A stretch of 64,000 nt of DNA from Mesorhizobium sp. AR02 (GCF_024746835.1 NZ_CP080531.1:2914001-2978000), one strand, 5' to 3'. Positions 18,304 to 27,282 are shown, counted from the stretch's first letter. A program made the numbers and translations. The notes: generated by a model from the letters alone, not told the origin.

Positions 18304-18918
18304 ATGGCCATTTCCGAGACGGTCCTGATCCTGGCGGGCGGCACTGTCGTCCTGTCAATCATGTTCGGCATACGTGTTGCCATCCGGGCGGTGGCTAACG
18401 GCGCTGCGGCAGTGCCGCGACCGGATGGCGGGGAGGATGCAGGCGGATCGGGCGCACCCGACCTGGCTGGAGTCATCGCGCTGCCGCCTCTGATCTTTCT
18501 CGGCTTCCTGGCGGTGGCAGTGGTCCTCGAGGTGGTCATTCCGCTCCCGGCTTCGGCCGCGCAGGTGCCCGCCCACTATCTGGGCGGGGCCGTGCTCGCG
18601 GCGTGCGGCTTCGTCATCATCTTCATGGCGGCGGGGCGCTTTCACGCCGCTGGCACCAATATTCCGCCGACCCTGCCGACGACGGCCCTCGTCGTCGACG
18701 GCATCTACCGGCGAACCAGGAACCCGTTCTATCTGGGAGCAGTCTTCGTCTATCTGGGTCTGGGCGTCGCAGCGGGGAGTTTTTGGGCCATCGGACTGGT
18801 CATTCCGCTGCTGTGGGTGATCAATACCGGCGTCATCGCACGGGAAGAGCGCTATCTGGAGCGGAAATTCGGCCATGCGTATCGTGCCTACAAGGCGCGT
18901 GTGCGGCGGTGGATCTGA
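18304..18918 (+). CDS. Membrane methyltransferase, isoprenylcysteine/phospholipid N-methyltransferase-like
   Basis: A 204-residue protein with several helices. The C-terminal half carries the ICMT/PEMT pattern: VVDGIYRRTRNPFYLGAVFV, then a hydrophobic helix and AREERYLERKFGHAYRAYKARV, where the ER and RY residues contact S-adenosylmethionine. The acceptor (isoprenyl protein, lipid or small amine) cannot be assigned. The ATG at 18304 follows GGGAG; an in-frame ATG at 18262 is possible. Confidence 0.85.
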   Translation: MAISETVLILAGGTVVLSIMFGIRVAIRAVANGAAAVPRPDGGEDAGGSGAPDLAGVIALPPLIFLGFLAVAVVLEVVIPLPASAAQVPAHYLGGAVLAACGFVIIFMAAGRFHAAGTNIPPTLPTTALVVDGIYRRTRNPFYLGAVFVYLGLGVAAGSFWAIGLVIPLLWVINTGVIAREERYLERKFGHAYRAYKARVRRWI

Positions 18919-18965
18919 CCAGCCACGGCGCCTGGGTCTCGTGCCATTCCTAGCGCCGCACCGGC

Positions 18966-19331
18966 TCAGCCCTTGTCGGCAATAGCGTCCCTGGCGGCCT
19001 GCCGATGCGCCGGTGTGATGTGGGCGCTGACGGCGGTGATCGCGGCGGTCAGCACAGCGATGTCGTCGGTGAAGCCGAGGCCGAAGATGAAGTCGGGGAT
19101 GAGGTCCACCGGCAGGACGAAATAGCCGAGGGCCGCCACCAATATGCCCTTGGCGCGCAGCGGCGTGTTCTTGTCCATGGCGCAGTAGTAGGCGGCGACG
19201 ACGTCTTCCATGAACGGGATCTGCCGCGCGGCCTTCTTGGCGGTGCGCCAGAATTTCTCGCGCACTTCACCCTCGCCGCCCAGCCTGTCGCCAAAGCCGA
19301 AGAAATCAAAACCGGATTCTTGCGCCATCAA
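18966..19331 (-). CDS. YkvA family protein (DUF1232)
   Basis: A 121-residue protein whose centre, YFVLPVDLIPDFIFGLGFTDD, is the DUF1232 signature (PxDLIPD), flanked by hydrophobic helices. The family is found throughout bacteria, often beside stress or membrane genes, and its function is unknown. The second Met, one codon in, is an equally good start. Confidence 0.88.
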   Translation of the reverse strand: MMAQESGFDFFGFGDRLGGEGEVREKFWRTAKKAARQIPFMEDVVAAYYCAMDKNTPLRAKGILVAALGYFVLPVDLIPDFIFGLGFTDDIAVLTAAITAVSAHITPAHRQAARDAIADKG

Positions 19332-19456
19332 TCACTCCTTGCGGGTCTCATGCGCATCCTGGCGCATGCCTCGCGAGGGAAAATGTGGTGAAAGGTGAAC
19401 CCGGCTGCAAGATGCGGGTGCCGATTTGGGGTCGCCGCTCACGGCCAAGCGTACAC

Positions 19457-19753
19457 TCAGTCGCCGAAATAGCGGTTCATCTTCTTGGCCAGCGCGATGT
19501 CGAGCGCCGTGACGCCGCCGGAGTCATGGGTGTTCAGCGTCACGTCCACGGTCTTGTAGACATTTGACCAGTCGGGGTGATGGTCCATCTTCTCGGCTGC
19601 CAGTGCGACGCGGGTCATGAAGGCGAAGGCTTCGGAAAAATTCTTAAAGACGAAGCTGCGCTTGATCGAGGCGCCGTCCGTGGCCAGCGACCAGTCGCCG
19701 AGTTCGGCAAGGGCAGCGGTGATGGCGTCCTTGCTGAGTTTTTCTCTCGTCAT
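19457..19753 (-). CDS. phhB: Pterin-4a-carbinolamine dehydratase
   Basis: A 98-residue 4a-hydroxytetrahydrobiopterin dehydratase (PCD/DCoH). The motif [23 protein letters not shown] contains the His-His-Pro-Asp-Trp active-site set, and the C-terminus is [13 protein letters not shown]. It dehydrates the pterin carbinolamine made by aromatic amino acid hydroxylases; in bacteria without these it may serve other pterin cofactors. The ATG at 19753 (MTREKLSKD) gives a normal length. No hydroxylase gene is nearby. Confidence 0.95.
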   Translation of the reverse strand: MTREKLSKDAITAALAELGDWSLATDGASIKRSFVFKNFSEAFAFMTRVALAAEKMDHHPDWSNVYKTVDVTLNTHDSGGVTALDIALAKKMNRYFGD

Positions 19754-19856
19754 GATGATTCCCGTGCTATCTCGAATTTGACCCTCACCATAATGCAAGT
19801 CGCCCAAAAGTGCTTTGCGGTTTTGGGGTTCCAAATGCACAAACGGCGCATATCGA

Positions 19857-20372
19857 ATGAGCATAAAGCCCATAAATTCCATTCTTTTCGTCTGTCTCGG
19901 CAACATCTGCCGGTCACCTCTGGCCGAGGGCGTTTTTCGCGCCGTCTGGGCCGAGCGTGGCCGGGGCCGGAATATCCAGCTCGATTCGGCCGCCACCAGC
20001 GGCTGGGAGGTCGGCTCGGCGCCCGATCCACGCTCGATCGCGGTTGCCTTGCGCCACGGCATCGACATTTCCGGGCAGAGGGCACGCAAGGTCAGGCCTG
20101 AGGACTTCTCCCGTTTCGACCTGATCCTCGGCATGGACCGCTCGAATGTCGCCGATCTCAAGGCGCTGGCACCGGCTGCGCGGGACCGGCTGCAGCTGTT
20201 CCTGGAGTTCGCACATGGACAGGCGTGCGACGTGCCCGATCCCTATTATGACGGGCCGGAGGCCTTTGCCGACGTCTACCGCATGATCCGCGAGGCGTCG
20301 GAGGCGCTGGCGACACGGCTGGCCGCGCGGGCATCGGTGCCGGATAGCGGCCAGGCTTCCTCGACGATATAG
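19857..20372 (+). CDS. Low-molecular-weight protein-tyrosine phosphatase
   Basis: A 171-residue cytoplasmic phosphatase. The P-loop CLGNICRS (C13-R19, the CX5R motif) gives the nucleophile, and DPYYDG near residue 127 provides the general-acid Asp. Such enzymes dephosphorylate tyrosine kinases of exopolysaccharide systems or act in arsenate reduction-like chemistry; no polysaccharide gene is near. An earlier in-frame ATG at 19815 lacks support. The last 97 bases overlap convergently with thpR. Confidence 0.93.
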   Translation: MSIKPINSILFVCLGNICRSPLAEGVFRAVWAERGRGRNIQLDSAATSGWEVGSAPDPRSIAVALRHGIDISGQRARKVRPEDFSRFDLILGMDRSNVADLKALAPAARDRLQLFLEFAHGQACDVPDPYYDGPEAFADVYRMIREASEALATRLAARASVPDSGQASSTI

Positions 20373-20872
20373 GGACCGCCGCCGACCGAATCGCGCGACG
20401 ACATCAAGACGAAGCGGCCGATGCGGAACGGCAGCGTCGAGAAATTGCCACGCGCCGACAGATATTGCGCGACATCCACCGGGGTCGAATTGCGCAGGCG
20501 CGCAAGGGTTACATGCGGCATGAACTTGCGAGGGTCGGCTGGGATGCCGAGCCGCTGGCAGATGCGCTCGATTTCGCCTTGAAGCGCGGCCAGATCGGGC
20601 GAGGCGGACGCGCCGGCCCACACCGCATGCGGCTTCTTCTGGCCGAAAGCGCCGACACCGGACAAGGTCAGCGAGAAGGAGGGACGATGAACCCGGTCGA
20701 GCGCGTTGGCGATCTCGTCGGCGACATGGCCCTCGACATCGCCGATGAAGCGCAGCGTCAGATGGTAGTTTTCGACATCGATCCAGCGCGCCCCGGGCAG
20801 GCCGCCCCGGAGCAGGGACAGCGAAAGGGCGGCGTCACGCGGAATTTCGAGGGCGGTGAAAAGACGCGGCAT
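20276..20872 (-). CDS. thpR: RNA 2',3'-cyclic phosphodiesterase (2'-5' RNA ligase family)
   Basis: A 198-residue 2H phosphoesterase. The two catalytic motifs are NYHLTLRFIG (HLTL) and MPHVTLARL (HVTL). It opens MPRLFTALEIPRDA, the normal family start, and GGGAGG lies before the ATG at 20872. It hydrolyses 2',3'-cyclic phosphates and, in vitro, joins tRNA halves through 2'-5' bonds. The C-terminal ~30 residues beyond VEEAWPLSG are in the segment shared with the opposing phosphatase gene. Confidence 0.93.
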   Translation of the reverse strand: MPRLFTALEIPRDAALSLSLLRGGLPGARWIDVENYHLTLRFIGDVEGHVADEIANALDRVHRPSFSLTLSGVGAFGQKKPHAVWAGASASPDLAALQGEIERICQRLGIPADPRKFMPHVTLARLRNSTPVDVAQYLSARGNFSTLPFRIGRFVLMSSRDSVGGGPYIVEEAWPLSGTDARAASRVASASDASRIMR

Positions 20873-20975
20873 GAAGAGCCTCCCTTCCTCGAATCGAACT
20901 GTCATCCCTAGCGAATCATCGATAGTCAAATGGAGCAAGAGGTTTATTGGTCACAGGCTTTGCCAAAAGTTTCCG

Positions 20976-21080
20976 TTAGAGCGTTTCACCGTTTCCCGGA
21001 AACGGCGAAACGCTCTAACTCTTTGTTTTGACACAATTCCGGACGGAAAACCGTTTCACACTTTTCCTGGAATTGCTCTA
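20976..21080. repeat. RIME-like double palindrome
   Basis: First unit 20976-21018: an almost perfect inverted repeat beginning TTAGAGCGTTTC and ending GAAACGCTCTAA. Second unit about 21034-21080: ACAATTCCGGACGGAAAACC ... TTTTCCTGGAATTGCTC. The second unit recurs at about 38373-38420 and in fragment elsewhere. It lies between thpR and tesA (both minus). Confidence 0.7.
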
Positions 21081-21102
21081 AGGAAAGCGGCTTTATCCGG
21101 CC

Positions 21103-21747
21103 TCACGCACCTCCAGGCACCGCCGCGATGGCCTTCTCAACCGTCGGCAGGATGCGCTCGACCATCTGATCGACCCCTTTGGCGTTCGGGTGCATCCCGT
21201 CCTCGAGCTGCAGGCCGGGCTGGCCGGCGACGCCGTCGAGGAAGAACGGATAGAGCGCGACATCGTATGTCTTCGCCAGGTCCGGAAAGATGGCGTCGAA
21301 GGCGGTCTGGTAGTCGGCGCCGAGATTGGGTGCGGCGCGCATGCCGGCCAGAAGCACAGCGATCTTGCGTTGTTTCAGCTTGCCCAGCATCTCGTCGAGG
21401 TTCTTCCTGGCGATATCGGGCGAGACGCCGCGCAGCATGTCGTTGGCGCCGAGTTCGAGGATGACCAGCTGGGTTCCGTCCGGCACCGACCAATCGAGCC
21501 GCGCCAGGCCGCCGCTCGTGGTGTCGCCGGAAACGCCGGCATTGGCGACGATCACATCATGGCCCTTGGCGCGCAGTGCCGCCTGGAGCTTGTCGGTAAA
21601 ACCCTCGCCGGGCCCGAGGCCAAAACCCGCCATCAGGCTGTCACCGAAGCCGACGATCTTGAAGGGCTCGGCCCGCGCCGACGAAATGGCGCCGCAAACG
21701 GCGAGGAAAAGGATCAAGCCTGCGGCTATCTGGCGTTTGAAAGACAT
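21103..21747 (-). CDS. tesA: Periplasmic arylesterase / lysophospholipase (GDSL, TesA-like)
   Basis: A 214-residue exported GDSL hydrolase. The signal is RQIAAGLILFLAVCGAISSARA. Block I is IVGFGDSLMAGFGLG (nucleophile Ser), block III ELGANDMLRG, and the catalytic Asp-His pair is in LEDGMHPNAKG. TesA-type enzymes cleave thioesters, aryl esters or lysophospholipids. It is divergent from the ABC genes at 21834/22529, the same arrangement as tesA and ybbA-ybbP in enteric bacteria, which supports the assignment. Confidence 0.92.
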   Translation of the reverse strand: MSFKRQIAAGLILFLAVCGAISSARAEPFKIVGFGDSLMAGFGLGPGEGFTDKLQAALRAKGHDVIVANAGVSGDTTSGGLARLDWSVPDGTQLVILELGANDMLRGVSPDIARKNLDEMLGKLKQRKIAVLLAGMRAAPNLGADYQTAFDAIFPDLAKTYDVALYPFFLDGVAGQPGLQLEDGMHPNAKGVDQMVERILPTVEKAIAAVPGGA

Positions 21748-21833
21748 GCGGCAGGCCCCATATGACAGAAAACTCTTCCGGCGACGGCTTCCGGCAAGCA
21801 GAGCCTTCACGTTCCATATAGGACACTTTCATT

Positions 21834-22529
21834 TTGACAGAAGCCGTCATCGCGCTGAAAGACGTATCGCTGACGCTCGGCGAAGGCGCTTCGTCCGTCC
21901 ATGTGCTGAAGGCCGTCAGCCTCGAAGTGGCGCGCGGCGAAGCGACCGGCATTGTCGGGCCTTCGGGATCCGGCAAGTCGACACTGCTGATGGTTCTGGC
22001 AGGTCTGGAACGGGTCGATTCGGGTACGGTACGAATCGCCGGCGAGCTGCTCAACGGCAAAAGCGAGGATCAGATTGCTTCGTTTCGTGGCCGAAACATT
22101 GGCATTGTTTTCCAGTCATTCCACCTCATCCCCAATATGACGGCGCTTGAAAATGTCGCGGTGCCGCTGGAACTGGCCGGGCATGCCGATCCGTTTTCGG
22201 TGGCGGCACGCGAGCTGGCGGCGGTGGGCCTCTCCGACCGCGTCACCCATTATCCCGGCGAGCTCTCGGGCGGTGAACAGCAGCGTGTGGCGATCGCCCG
22301 GGCGCTGGCGCCGTCGCCGCGCATTCTCATTGCCGACGAGCCGACCGGCAATCTCGACCAGGCGACCGGGCGGCAGGTCGCCGACCTCCTGTTCGCCAAG
22401 GCGGCCGAGCGCGGCATGACGCTGGTGCTGGTCACCCATGATCCCGCACTTGCGGCGCGCTGCTCGCGCCAGGTCTCGATGCGCTCCGGCCGGATCGAGG
22501 CGCCGGCGCCGTTGAAGGTCACCGCTTGA
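21834..22529 (+). CDS. ABC transporter ATP-binding protein (YbbA-like)
   Basis: A 231-residue LolD/MacB-type ATPase beginning at TTG (no ATG fits the N-terminus). It has Walker A GPSGSGKST, Q-loop VFQSFHLIPN, signature ELSGGEQQRVAIARAL, Walker B ILIADEPTGNLD and H-loop VTHDPAL. Its stop overlaps the permease start (TGATG). With the large FtsX-domain permease it forms a YbbAP-like system that works by mechanotransmission rather than classical transport, probably acting on envelope lipids or lysophospholipids with divergent tesA. Confidence 0.93.
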   Translation: MTEAVIALKDVSLTLGEGASSVHVLKAVSLEVARGEATGIVGPSGSGKSTLLMVLAGLERVDSGTVRIAGELLNGKSEDQIASFRGRNIGIVFQSFHLIPNMTALENVAVPLELAGHADPFSVAARELAAVGLSDRVTHYPGELSGGEQQRVAIARALAPSPRILIADEPTGNLDQATGRQVADLLFAKAAERGMTLVLVTHDPALAARCSRQVSMRSGRIEAPAPLKVTA

Positions 22530-25078
22530 TGCCACTGGCGCAGACGCTGAAGCTTGCCGTCCGCTTCTCGCTGCGCGAGATGCGTGGCGGCCTGTCCGGC
22601 TTCCTGATCTTCCTAGCGTGCATCGCGCTCGGCGTCGCGGCGATCGGCGGCGTCAATTCGGTTGCCCGCTCGATCAGCGCCGGCGTCGCCGATCAGGGCC
22701 AGACGCTGCTCGGCGGCGATCTCCGCTTCCAGATCAACCAGCGCGATGCCAGCCTGGCGGAGCACGGCTTCCTCGACGGGCTGGGCACAGTTTCGCGCAC
22801 CGCCAGCATGCGCTCGATGGCGCGTCTCGCCGACGGAACGGACCAGGCGCTGGTCGAGGCCAAGGCGGTCGACGAGGCCTATCCGCTCTATGGTAGGCTG
22901 GAAACCGAACCGAAGCTGTCGAAACAGGAGCTGTTCGGCGAAGAATTCGGCGTCTTCGGCGCGGCGGCACCCGATCTGCTGTTCGAACGGCTGCATCTCA
23001 AGCTCGGCGACCGGCTGAAGCTCGGCACCGCCACCTTCGAACTGCGCGCCAAGCTGGTCACCGAGCCGGATGCCGTGTCCGACGGTTTCGGCTTCGCGCC
23101 AAGGCTGATGATCTCGACCGAAGGCCTGGCCGCCACCGGGCTGGTGCAGCCGGGCAGCCTGGTCGAAAATGCCTACAAGGTCCGGCTGCCCGCCGACGCC
23201 GACGAGGCGCGGCTCAAGGCGATCCAGGACCAGGCGGCGAAAGATTTTCCCGAGGCTGGCTGGTCGATCCGCACGCGCGGCAATGCGGCACCGGCGCTGT
23301 CGTCCAACATTGAACGCTTCTCGCAATTCCTGACGCTGGTCGGGCTGACGGCGCTGGTGGTCGGCGGCGTCGGCGTCGCCAATGCGGTACGCGCCTATCT
23401 CGACGGCAAGCGCGGCGTCATCGCCACTTTCAAGAGCCTCGGCGCTTCCGGCGGCTTCGTCTTTGCCGTCTATCTCGTGCAGATCCTGATCATCGCGGCA
23501 CTTGGCATCGCCGCTGGCCTGGTGCTCGGCGCGCTGATGCCGTTCGTGGCGAGTGCCGCGCTCCAATCCGTCATTCCGGTGCCGGCGCAAGGCGGCTTCT
23601 ACCCCGGCGCGCTCGCCATGGCGGCACTGTTCGGTTTGCTGGTGACGCTGGCCTTCGCGCTGCTGCCGCTCGGCCGCGCCCGCGACGTGCCGGCAACCGC
23701 GCTGTTCCGCGAGATGGGTCTGGACGGCCGTGGCTTGCCGCGTCCGATCTATGTCGCATCGGCCATCGGCATCGCTCTGCTGCTGGCGGCGCTCGCCATC
23801 CTGTTTTCCGGTGACCAGCGCATCGCCTCGATCTTCGTCGGCGCCACCATCTTCGCCTTCCTGGTGCTGCGGCTGGTCGGCGCGCTGGTGCAATGGGCGG
23901 CAAGGAAGAGCCCGCGCGTGCGCTTCGTGGCGCTCAGGCTTGCCGTCGGCAACATCCATCGGCCGGGCGCCTTGACGCCGTCGGTGGTGCTGTCGCTGGG
24001 GCTCGGGCTGACGCTGTTGGTGACGCTGGCGCTGATCGACGGCAATCTCAGGCAGCAGATCTCCGGCAGCCTGCCGGAGCGGGCGCCGAACTTCTTCTTC
24101 GTCGACATCCAGAGCAGCGATGTCGATGCGTTCTCCGCACTGATCGGCAAGGAGGCGCCAAAGGGGACGTTGGCCAAGGTGCCGATGTTGCGCGGCCGGG
24201 TGATGGCGCTCAACGGCGTCGATGTCGACAAGGTCAATGTGCCTGCCGAAGGCGCTTGGGTGCTGAAAGGCGATCGCGGCCTGACCTATGATGCCAGGCA
24301 GCCGGAAAACGCGACGCTGACCGAGGGCAAATGGTGGCCGGACAACTATGCCGGCGAACCGCTGGTGTCGTTCTCGGCGCAAGAAGGCAAGGAGATCGGG
24401 CTGAAGCTCGGCGACACCGTGACCGTCAATGTGCTTGGCCGCAACGTGACGGCGAGAATCGCCAATTTCCGCCAGGTCCAATGGGAAACGATGGGCATCA
24501 ACTTCGTCATGGTGTTCTCGCCCAACACATTCACTGGGGCGCCGCATGGCTGGATGGCGACGCTGACCGAAAAGACGGCCACGACAGCCGATGACGCGCG
24601 CATCCTCAATGCCGTCACCCGCGCCTTCCCGGCGGTGACGACGGTGCGCGTCAAGGATGCGCTCGATGTCGTCAACCGGCTGGTCGGCCAACTCGGCACC
24701 GCGATCCGGGTAGCCGCCGGCGTGGCGCTGATTGCTTCGGTGCTGGTGCTGGCCGGCGCGCTCGCCGCCGGCAACCGGGCGCGCATCCACGACGCCGTGG
24801 TGCTGAAGACGCTCGGCGCCACCAGGAGAACGCTGATCACGGCCTTCTCTCTCGAGTACATGCTGATCGGACTGGCCACCGCCATCTTCGCGCTGGCGGC
24901 CGGCGGCATCGCGGCCTGGTACATTGTCGCCCGCATCATGACGCTGCCGTCGCATTTCATGCCGGAGGTTGCGGTGGCGACCATTCTGTTTTCGCTCGTC
25001 ATCACCGTCGGCATCGGCCTCGCCGGCACCTGGCGGGTGCTTGGCCACAAGGCAGCGCCGGTGCTGCGCGAGCTGTAA
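22529..25078 (+). CDS. ABC transporter permease with two FtsX domains (YbbP-like)
   Basis: An 849-residue membrane protein. An N-terminal helix (GGLSGFLIFLACIALGVAA) is followed by a MacB-like periplasmic region, a first FtsX block near residues 260-410 (LVGLTALVVGGVGVANAVRA), a further helix region, a second periplasmic domain (NFFFVDIQSSDVDAF) and a second FtsX block at the end (VALIASVLVLAGALAAGNRA, TLGATRRTL). This is the YbbP layout. It is translationally coupled to its ATPase. Role inferred: envelope lipid or hydrophobe handling. Confidence 0.93.
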   Translation: MPLAQTLKLAVRFSLREMRGGLSGFLIFLACIALGVAAIGGVNSVARSISAGVADQGQTLLGGDLRFQINQRDASLAEHGFLDGLGTVSRTASMRSMARLADGTDQALVEAKAVDEAYPLYGRLETEPKLSKQELFGEEFGVFGAAAPDLLFERLHLKLGDRLKLGTATFELRAKLVTEPDAVSDGFGFAPRLMISTEGLAATGLVQPGSLVENAYKVRLPADADEARLKAIQDQAAKDFPEAGWSIRTRGNAAPALSSNIERFSQFLTLVGLTALVVGGVGVANAVRAYLDGKRGVIATFKSLGASGGFVFAVYLVQILIIAALGIAAGLVLGALMPFVASAALQSVIPVPAQGGFYPGALAMAALFGLLVTLAFALLPLGRARDVPATALFREMGLDGRGLPRPIYVASAIGIALLLAALAILFSGDQRIASIFVGATIFAFLVLRLVGALVQWAARKSPRVRFVALRLAVGNIHRPGALTPSVVLSLGLGLTLLVTLALIDGNLRQQISGSLPERAPNFFFVDIQSSDVDAFSALIGKEAPKGTLAKVPMLRGRVMALNGVDVDKVNVPAEGAWVLKGDRGLTYDARQPENATLTEGKWWPDNYAGEPLVSFSAQEGKEIGLKLGDTVTVNVLGRNVTARIANFRQVQWETMGINFVMVFSPNTFTGAPHGWMATLTEKTATTADDARILNAVTRAFPAVTTVRVKDALDVVNRLVGQLGTAIRVAAGVALIASVLVLAGALAAGNRARIHDAVVLKTLGATRRTLITAFSLEYMLIGLATAIFALAAGGIAAWYIVARIMTLPSHFMPEVAVATILFSLVITVGIGLAGTWRVLGHKAAPVLREL

Positions 25079-25306
25079 TTTCAGAGCCTCAGCGGCCATC
25101 CCGGATTAAATCTTGGTAAGGATGCCGGCCGGAAAGCCCGGGAATCGGCCTTTCGGCCTCTCACGAACCGTTACATCCGGTTACGGTCTTGTTCTTGACG
25201 CGAATAACCATCATATTTCGCCACAGGCATGCTGGAGCCCCGCCAGCGGCGCCTGGGTCCGCAAGAGGCCCGACACCGGACGGGGCAGAAGCAATAGAGG
25301 ATTCCA

Positions 25307-26080
25307 ATGGCTGATCCCATTCGCAATTATCAGACGTCGGCGGTGCCCGGCGTCCGCGCCGACATCGATCAGGGTCTGCGCGCCTATATGATCAAGGTCT
25401 ACAATCTGATGGGGCTTGGCCTTCTCATCACCGGCCTTGCCGCTGTCGGCACGATCATGCTGGCCACCACCACCGATCCGGCTTCGGCTGTCGCAACGCT
25501 GCCGAGCGGCGAAATGCTGACCTCCTTCGGCTATGCGATCTTCGGCTCGCCGCTGCGCTGGGTGGTGATGCTGGCGCCGCTGGCCGCCGTGTTCTTCCTG
25601 TCGTTCAGGATTCAGTCGATGAGCGTCGCTGCCGCGCAGACGACGTTCTGGGTCTATGCCGGCCTCGTCGGCCTATCGCTGTCGTCGATCTTCCTGGTCT
25701 ACACCACGGCCAGCATCTCGCAGACCTTCTTCGCCACCGCCGCCGCCTTCGGTGCGTTGTCGCTGTTCGGCTACACGACCAAGCGTGACCTGACGGCGAT
25801 GGGCTCGTTCCTGATCATGGGCGTGTTCGGCCTGATCATAGCGATGGTGATCAACATCTTCCTGCAGTCGTCGGCGCTGTCCTTCGCCGTTTCGGCGATC
25901 GGCGTGCTGGTCTTCGCCGGCCTGACCGCCTATGACACGCAGAAGATCAAGGAAATGTATTTCGACGGTGATGCTTCCGATGTCGCCGGCCGCAAGGCCA
26001 TCATGGGCGCGCTGAGGCTCTATCTCGACTTCATCAACCTGTTCATGTTCCTGCTGCAGTTCATGGGCGACCGCCGCTAA
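25307..26080 (+). CDS. Bax inhibitor-1/YccA family membrane protein
   Basis: A 257-residue inner-membrane protein with seven helices, opening with YQTSAVPGVRADIDQGLRAYM, a rhizobial BI-1 pattern, and containing FVLTAYDTQ-like VFAGLTAYDTQKIKEMYF near the end, the conserved BI-1 motif with the Asp pair of the pH sensor. Homologues (YccA, YbhL) modulate FtsH or leak Ca2+. AGAGGA lies before the ATG. Monocistronic with a terminator at 26123. Confidence 0.95.
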   Translation: MADPIRNYQTSAVPGVRADIDQGLRAYMIKVYNLMGLGLLITGLAAVGTIMLATTTDPASAVATLPSGEMLTSFGYAIFGSPLRWVVMLAPLAAVFFLSFRIQSMSVAAAQTTFWVYAGLVGLSLSSIFLVYTTASISQTFFATAAAFGALSLFGYTTKRDLTAMGSFLIMGVFGLIIAMVINIFLQSSALSFAVSAIGVLVFAGLTAYDTQKIKEMYFDGDASDVAGRKAIMGALRLYLDFINLFMFLLQFMGDRR

Positions 26081-26122
26081 GGCTTCGCGTCATGTTCTGA
26101 ACTGGACCATAGAGTTTGGAAG

Positions 26123-26146
26123 GGGCGGCCCAACGGCCGCCCTTTT
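26123..26146 (+). terminator. Rho-independent terminator
   Basis: GGGCGGCC, loop CAAC, GGCCGCCC, then TTTTCTTTT, about 42 bases past the BI-1 gene stop. Confidence 0.9.
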
Positions 26147-26200
26147 CTTTTGCGCCGGTGTTTGCTGTTATCGCAGGCAGACAGAAGGCTTGCATAAAGA

Positions 26201-26778
26201 ATGAGCAATATTGTGATTCGGACCGCGACGCCGGCCGACCTCGACACCATCACCGAAATCTACGCCGACGCGGTGACACATGGCACGGCGAGCTACGAGC
26301 TGGAGCCGCCCAGCCGCGCCGAGATGGGCACGCGATTCGACACACGCTCACGGCCGGCGGCTTCCCCTATCTGGTGGCGGAAAAGGACGGCGCCGTGCTT
26401 GGCTATGCCTATGCCGGCGCCTTCCGGCCGCGCCCGGCCTATCGCTTCGTCGTCGAGGATTCGGTCTATGTCGCGCCTGAAGCCAAGGGCCAGGGTGTCG
26501 GCCTCCAGCTGATGCAGAGCCTGATCGCGGCGGCCGAGGCGGCGGGTTTTCGCCAGATCGTCGCGGTGATTGGCGACGGCCATGCCGACAGCGCCTCGGT
26601 CAGGCTGCACGAAAAGCTCGGCTTTCGCCATTCAGGCCGGCTCGAAGGCTCTGGCTACAAGCACGGGCGCTGGCTGGACACGGTGTTCATGCAGCTGTCG
26701 CTGAATGGCGGGGCGTCGCTGCCGCCCGATCCGGCCTCGCTGCCGGAACGGAGATTTCGGGGGGAATTGAGGAACTGA
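26201..26778 (+). pseudogene. Frameshifted GNAT N-acetyltransferase (Pat/Bar-like)
   Basis: The first 47 codons (MSNIVIRTATPADLDTITEI to MGTRFDT) match the start of phosphinothricin-acetyltransferase-like GNATs. The rest of the family, starting LTAGGFPYLVAEKDGAVLGY with the acetyl-CoA loop VAPEAKGQGVGLQLMQ, continues in another frame. The two frames join cleanly if one AC unit of (AC)3 at 26340-26345 is removed, so a 2-base insertion breaks the gene. It may be a true mutation, phase-variable slippage or a sequencing error. Confidence 0.8.
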
Positions 26779-26866
26779 GGAATTGAGGAGTCGAAAGAAA
26801 GGCGCTTAACGCCTGATGTAGCCGCCGTCTTCTTTGTTCTTCAATTCCTCAGTTCCTCAGTTCCCC
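26761..26866. terminator. Repeat-built inverted repeat between convergent genes
   Basis: Arms 26761-26787 and 26840-26866 match at 25 of 27 positions and are built from iterated GAACTGAGG/GAATTGAGG units. They flank a 52-base loop between the GNAT (+) and DUF2794 (-) genes, and the left arm also encodes the last residues of the GNAT frame. Likely a bidirectional terminator. Confidence 0.6.
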
Positions 26867-26868
26867 GC

Positions 26869-27282
26869 TCAGGCCTCTACAACCTTGAGCTTGGAATCGA
26901 AGATGCCAAGCACGCGGCCGAGTTCTTGCCCGCGCTTGAGGATGCGGCCGCCGGCGGCGATGACGGCGAAGGCGCCCTGCTTGCGCGCCAGTTTCGGGTC
27001 CTTGACGATCTGGAAAAGCGGCACTTCGCTGGCACGGCGGAAGACGGAAAACACGGCCCTGTCGGTGAGATGATCGATGGCGTAGTCGCGCCATTCATTG
27101 GCGGCGACCATGCGTCCGTAGAGTCTGAGGATCTGGTCCAGTTCACGCCGGTCGAAGCGCACCGGCTGGTCGAGGCGTGCGCTGCGCACCGGCTGGTCGA
27201 GGCGTGCGCTGCGCACCTCGTGCAGCGGGATCAATATTGCGGATGCGTCAGCATCCCCCGTCCCGCCGCTGTCGTCAGTCAT
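26869..27282 (-). CDS. DUF2794 family protein
   Basis: A 137-residue protein. After a short N-terminal region comes VRFDRRELDQILRLYGRMVAANEWRDYAIDHL, then VFSVFRRASEVPLFQIVKDP, typical of DUF2794 in alphaproteobacteria (unknown function). GATCGAGGC precedes the ATG at 27282. Just before the domain, VRSARLDQP occurs twice because of a 27-bp tandem duplication (27160-27213). Confidence 0.88.
   Translation of the reverse strand: MTDDSGGTGDADASAILIPLHEVRSARLDQPVRSARLDQPVRFDRRELDQILRLYGRMVAANEWRDYAIDHLTDRAVFSVFRRASEVPLFQIVKDPKLARKQGAFAVIAAGGRILKRGQELGRVLGIFDSKLKVVEA
27160..27213. repeat. 27-bp exact tandem repeat, two copies, in DUF2794
   Basis: Bases 27160-27186 and 27187-27213 are identical. 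The insertion is in frame and adds nine residues (VRSARLDQP) upstream of the conserved domain. Confidence 0.95.

Noticed and set aside
22613..25099. An 828-codon open frame antisense to the YbbP-like permease
   Set aside because: It mirrors the codon bias of a high-GC gene on the other strand, has His/Arg/Gln-rich low-sense protein and no recognisable domain; the plus-strand permease is clear.
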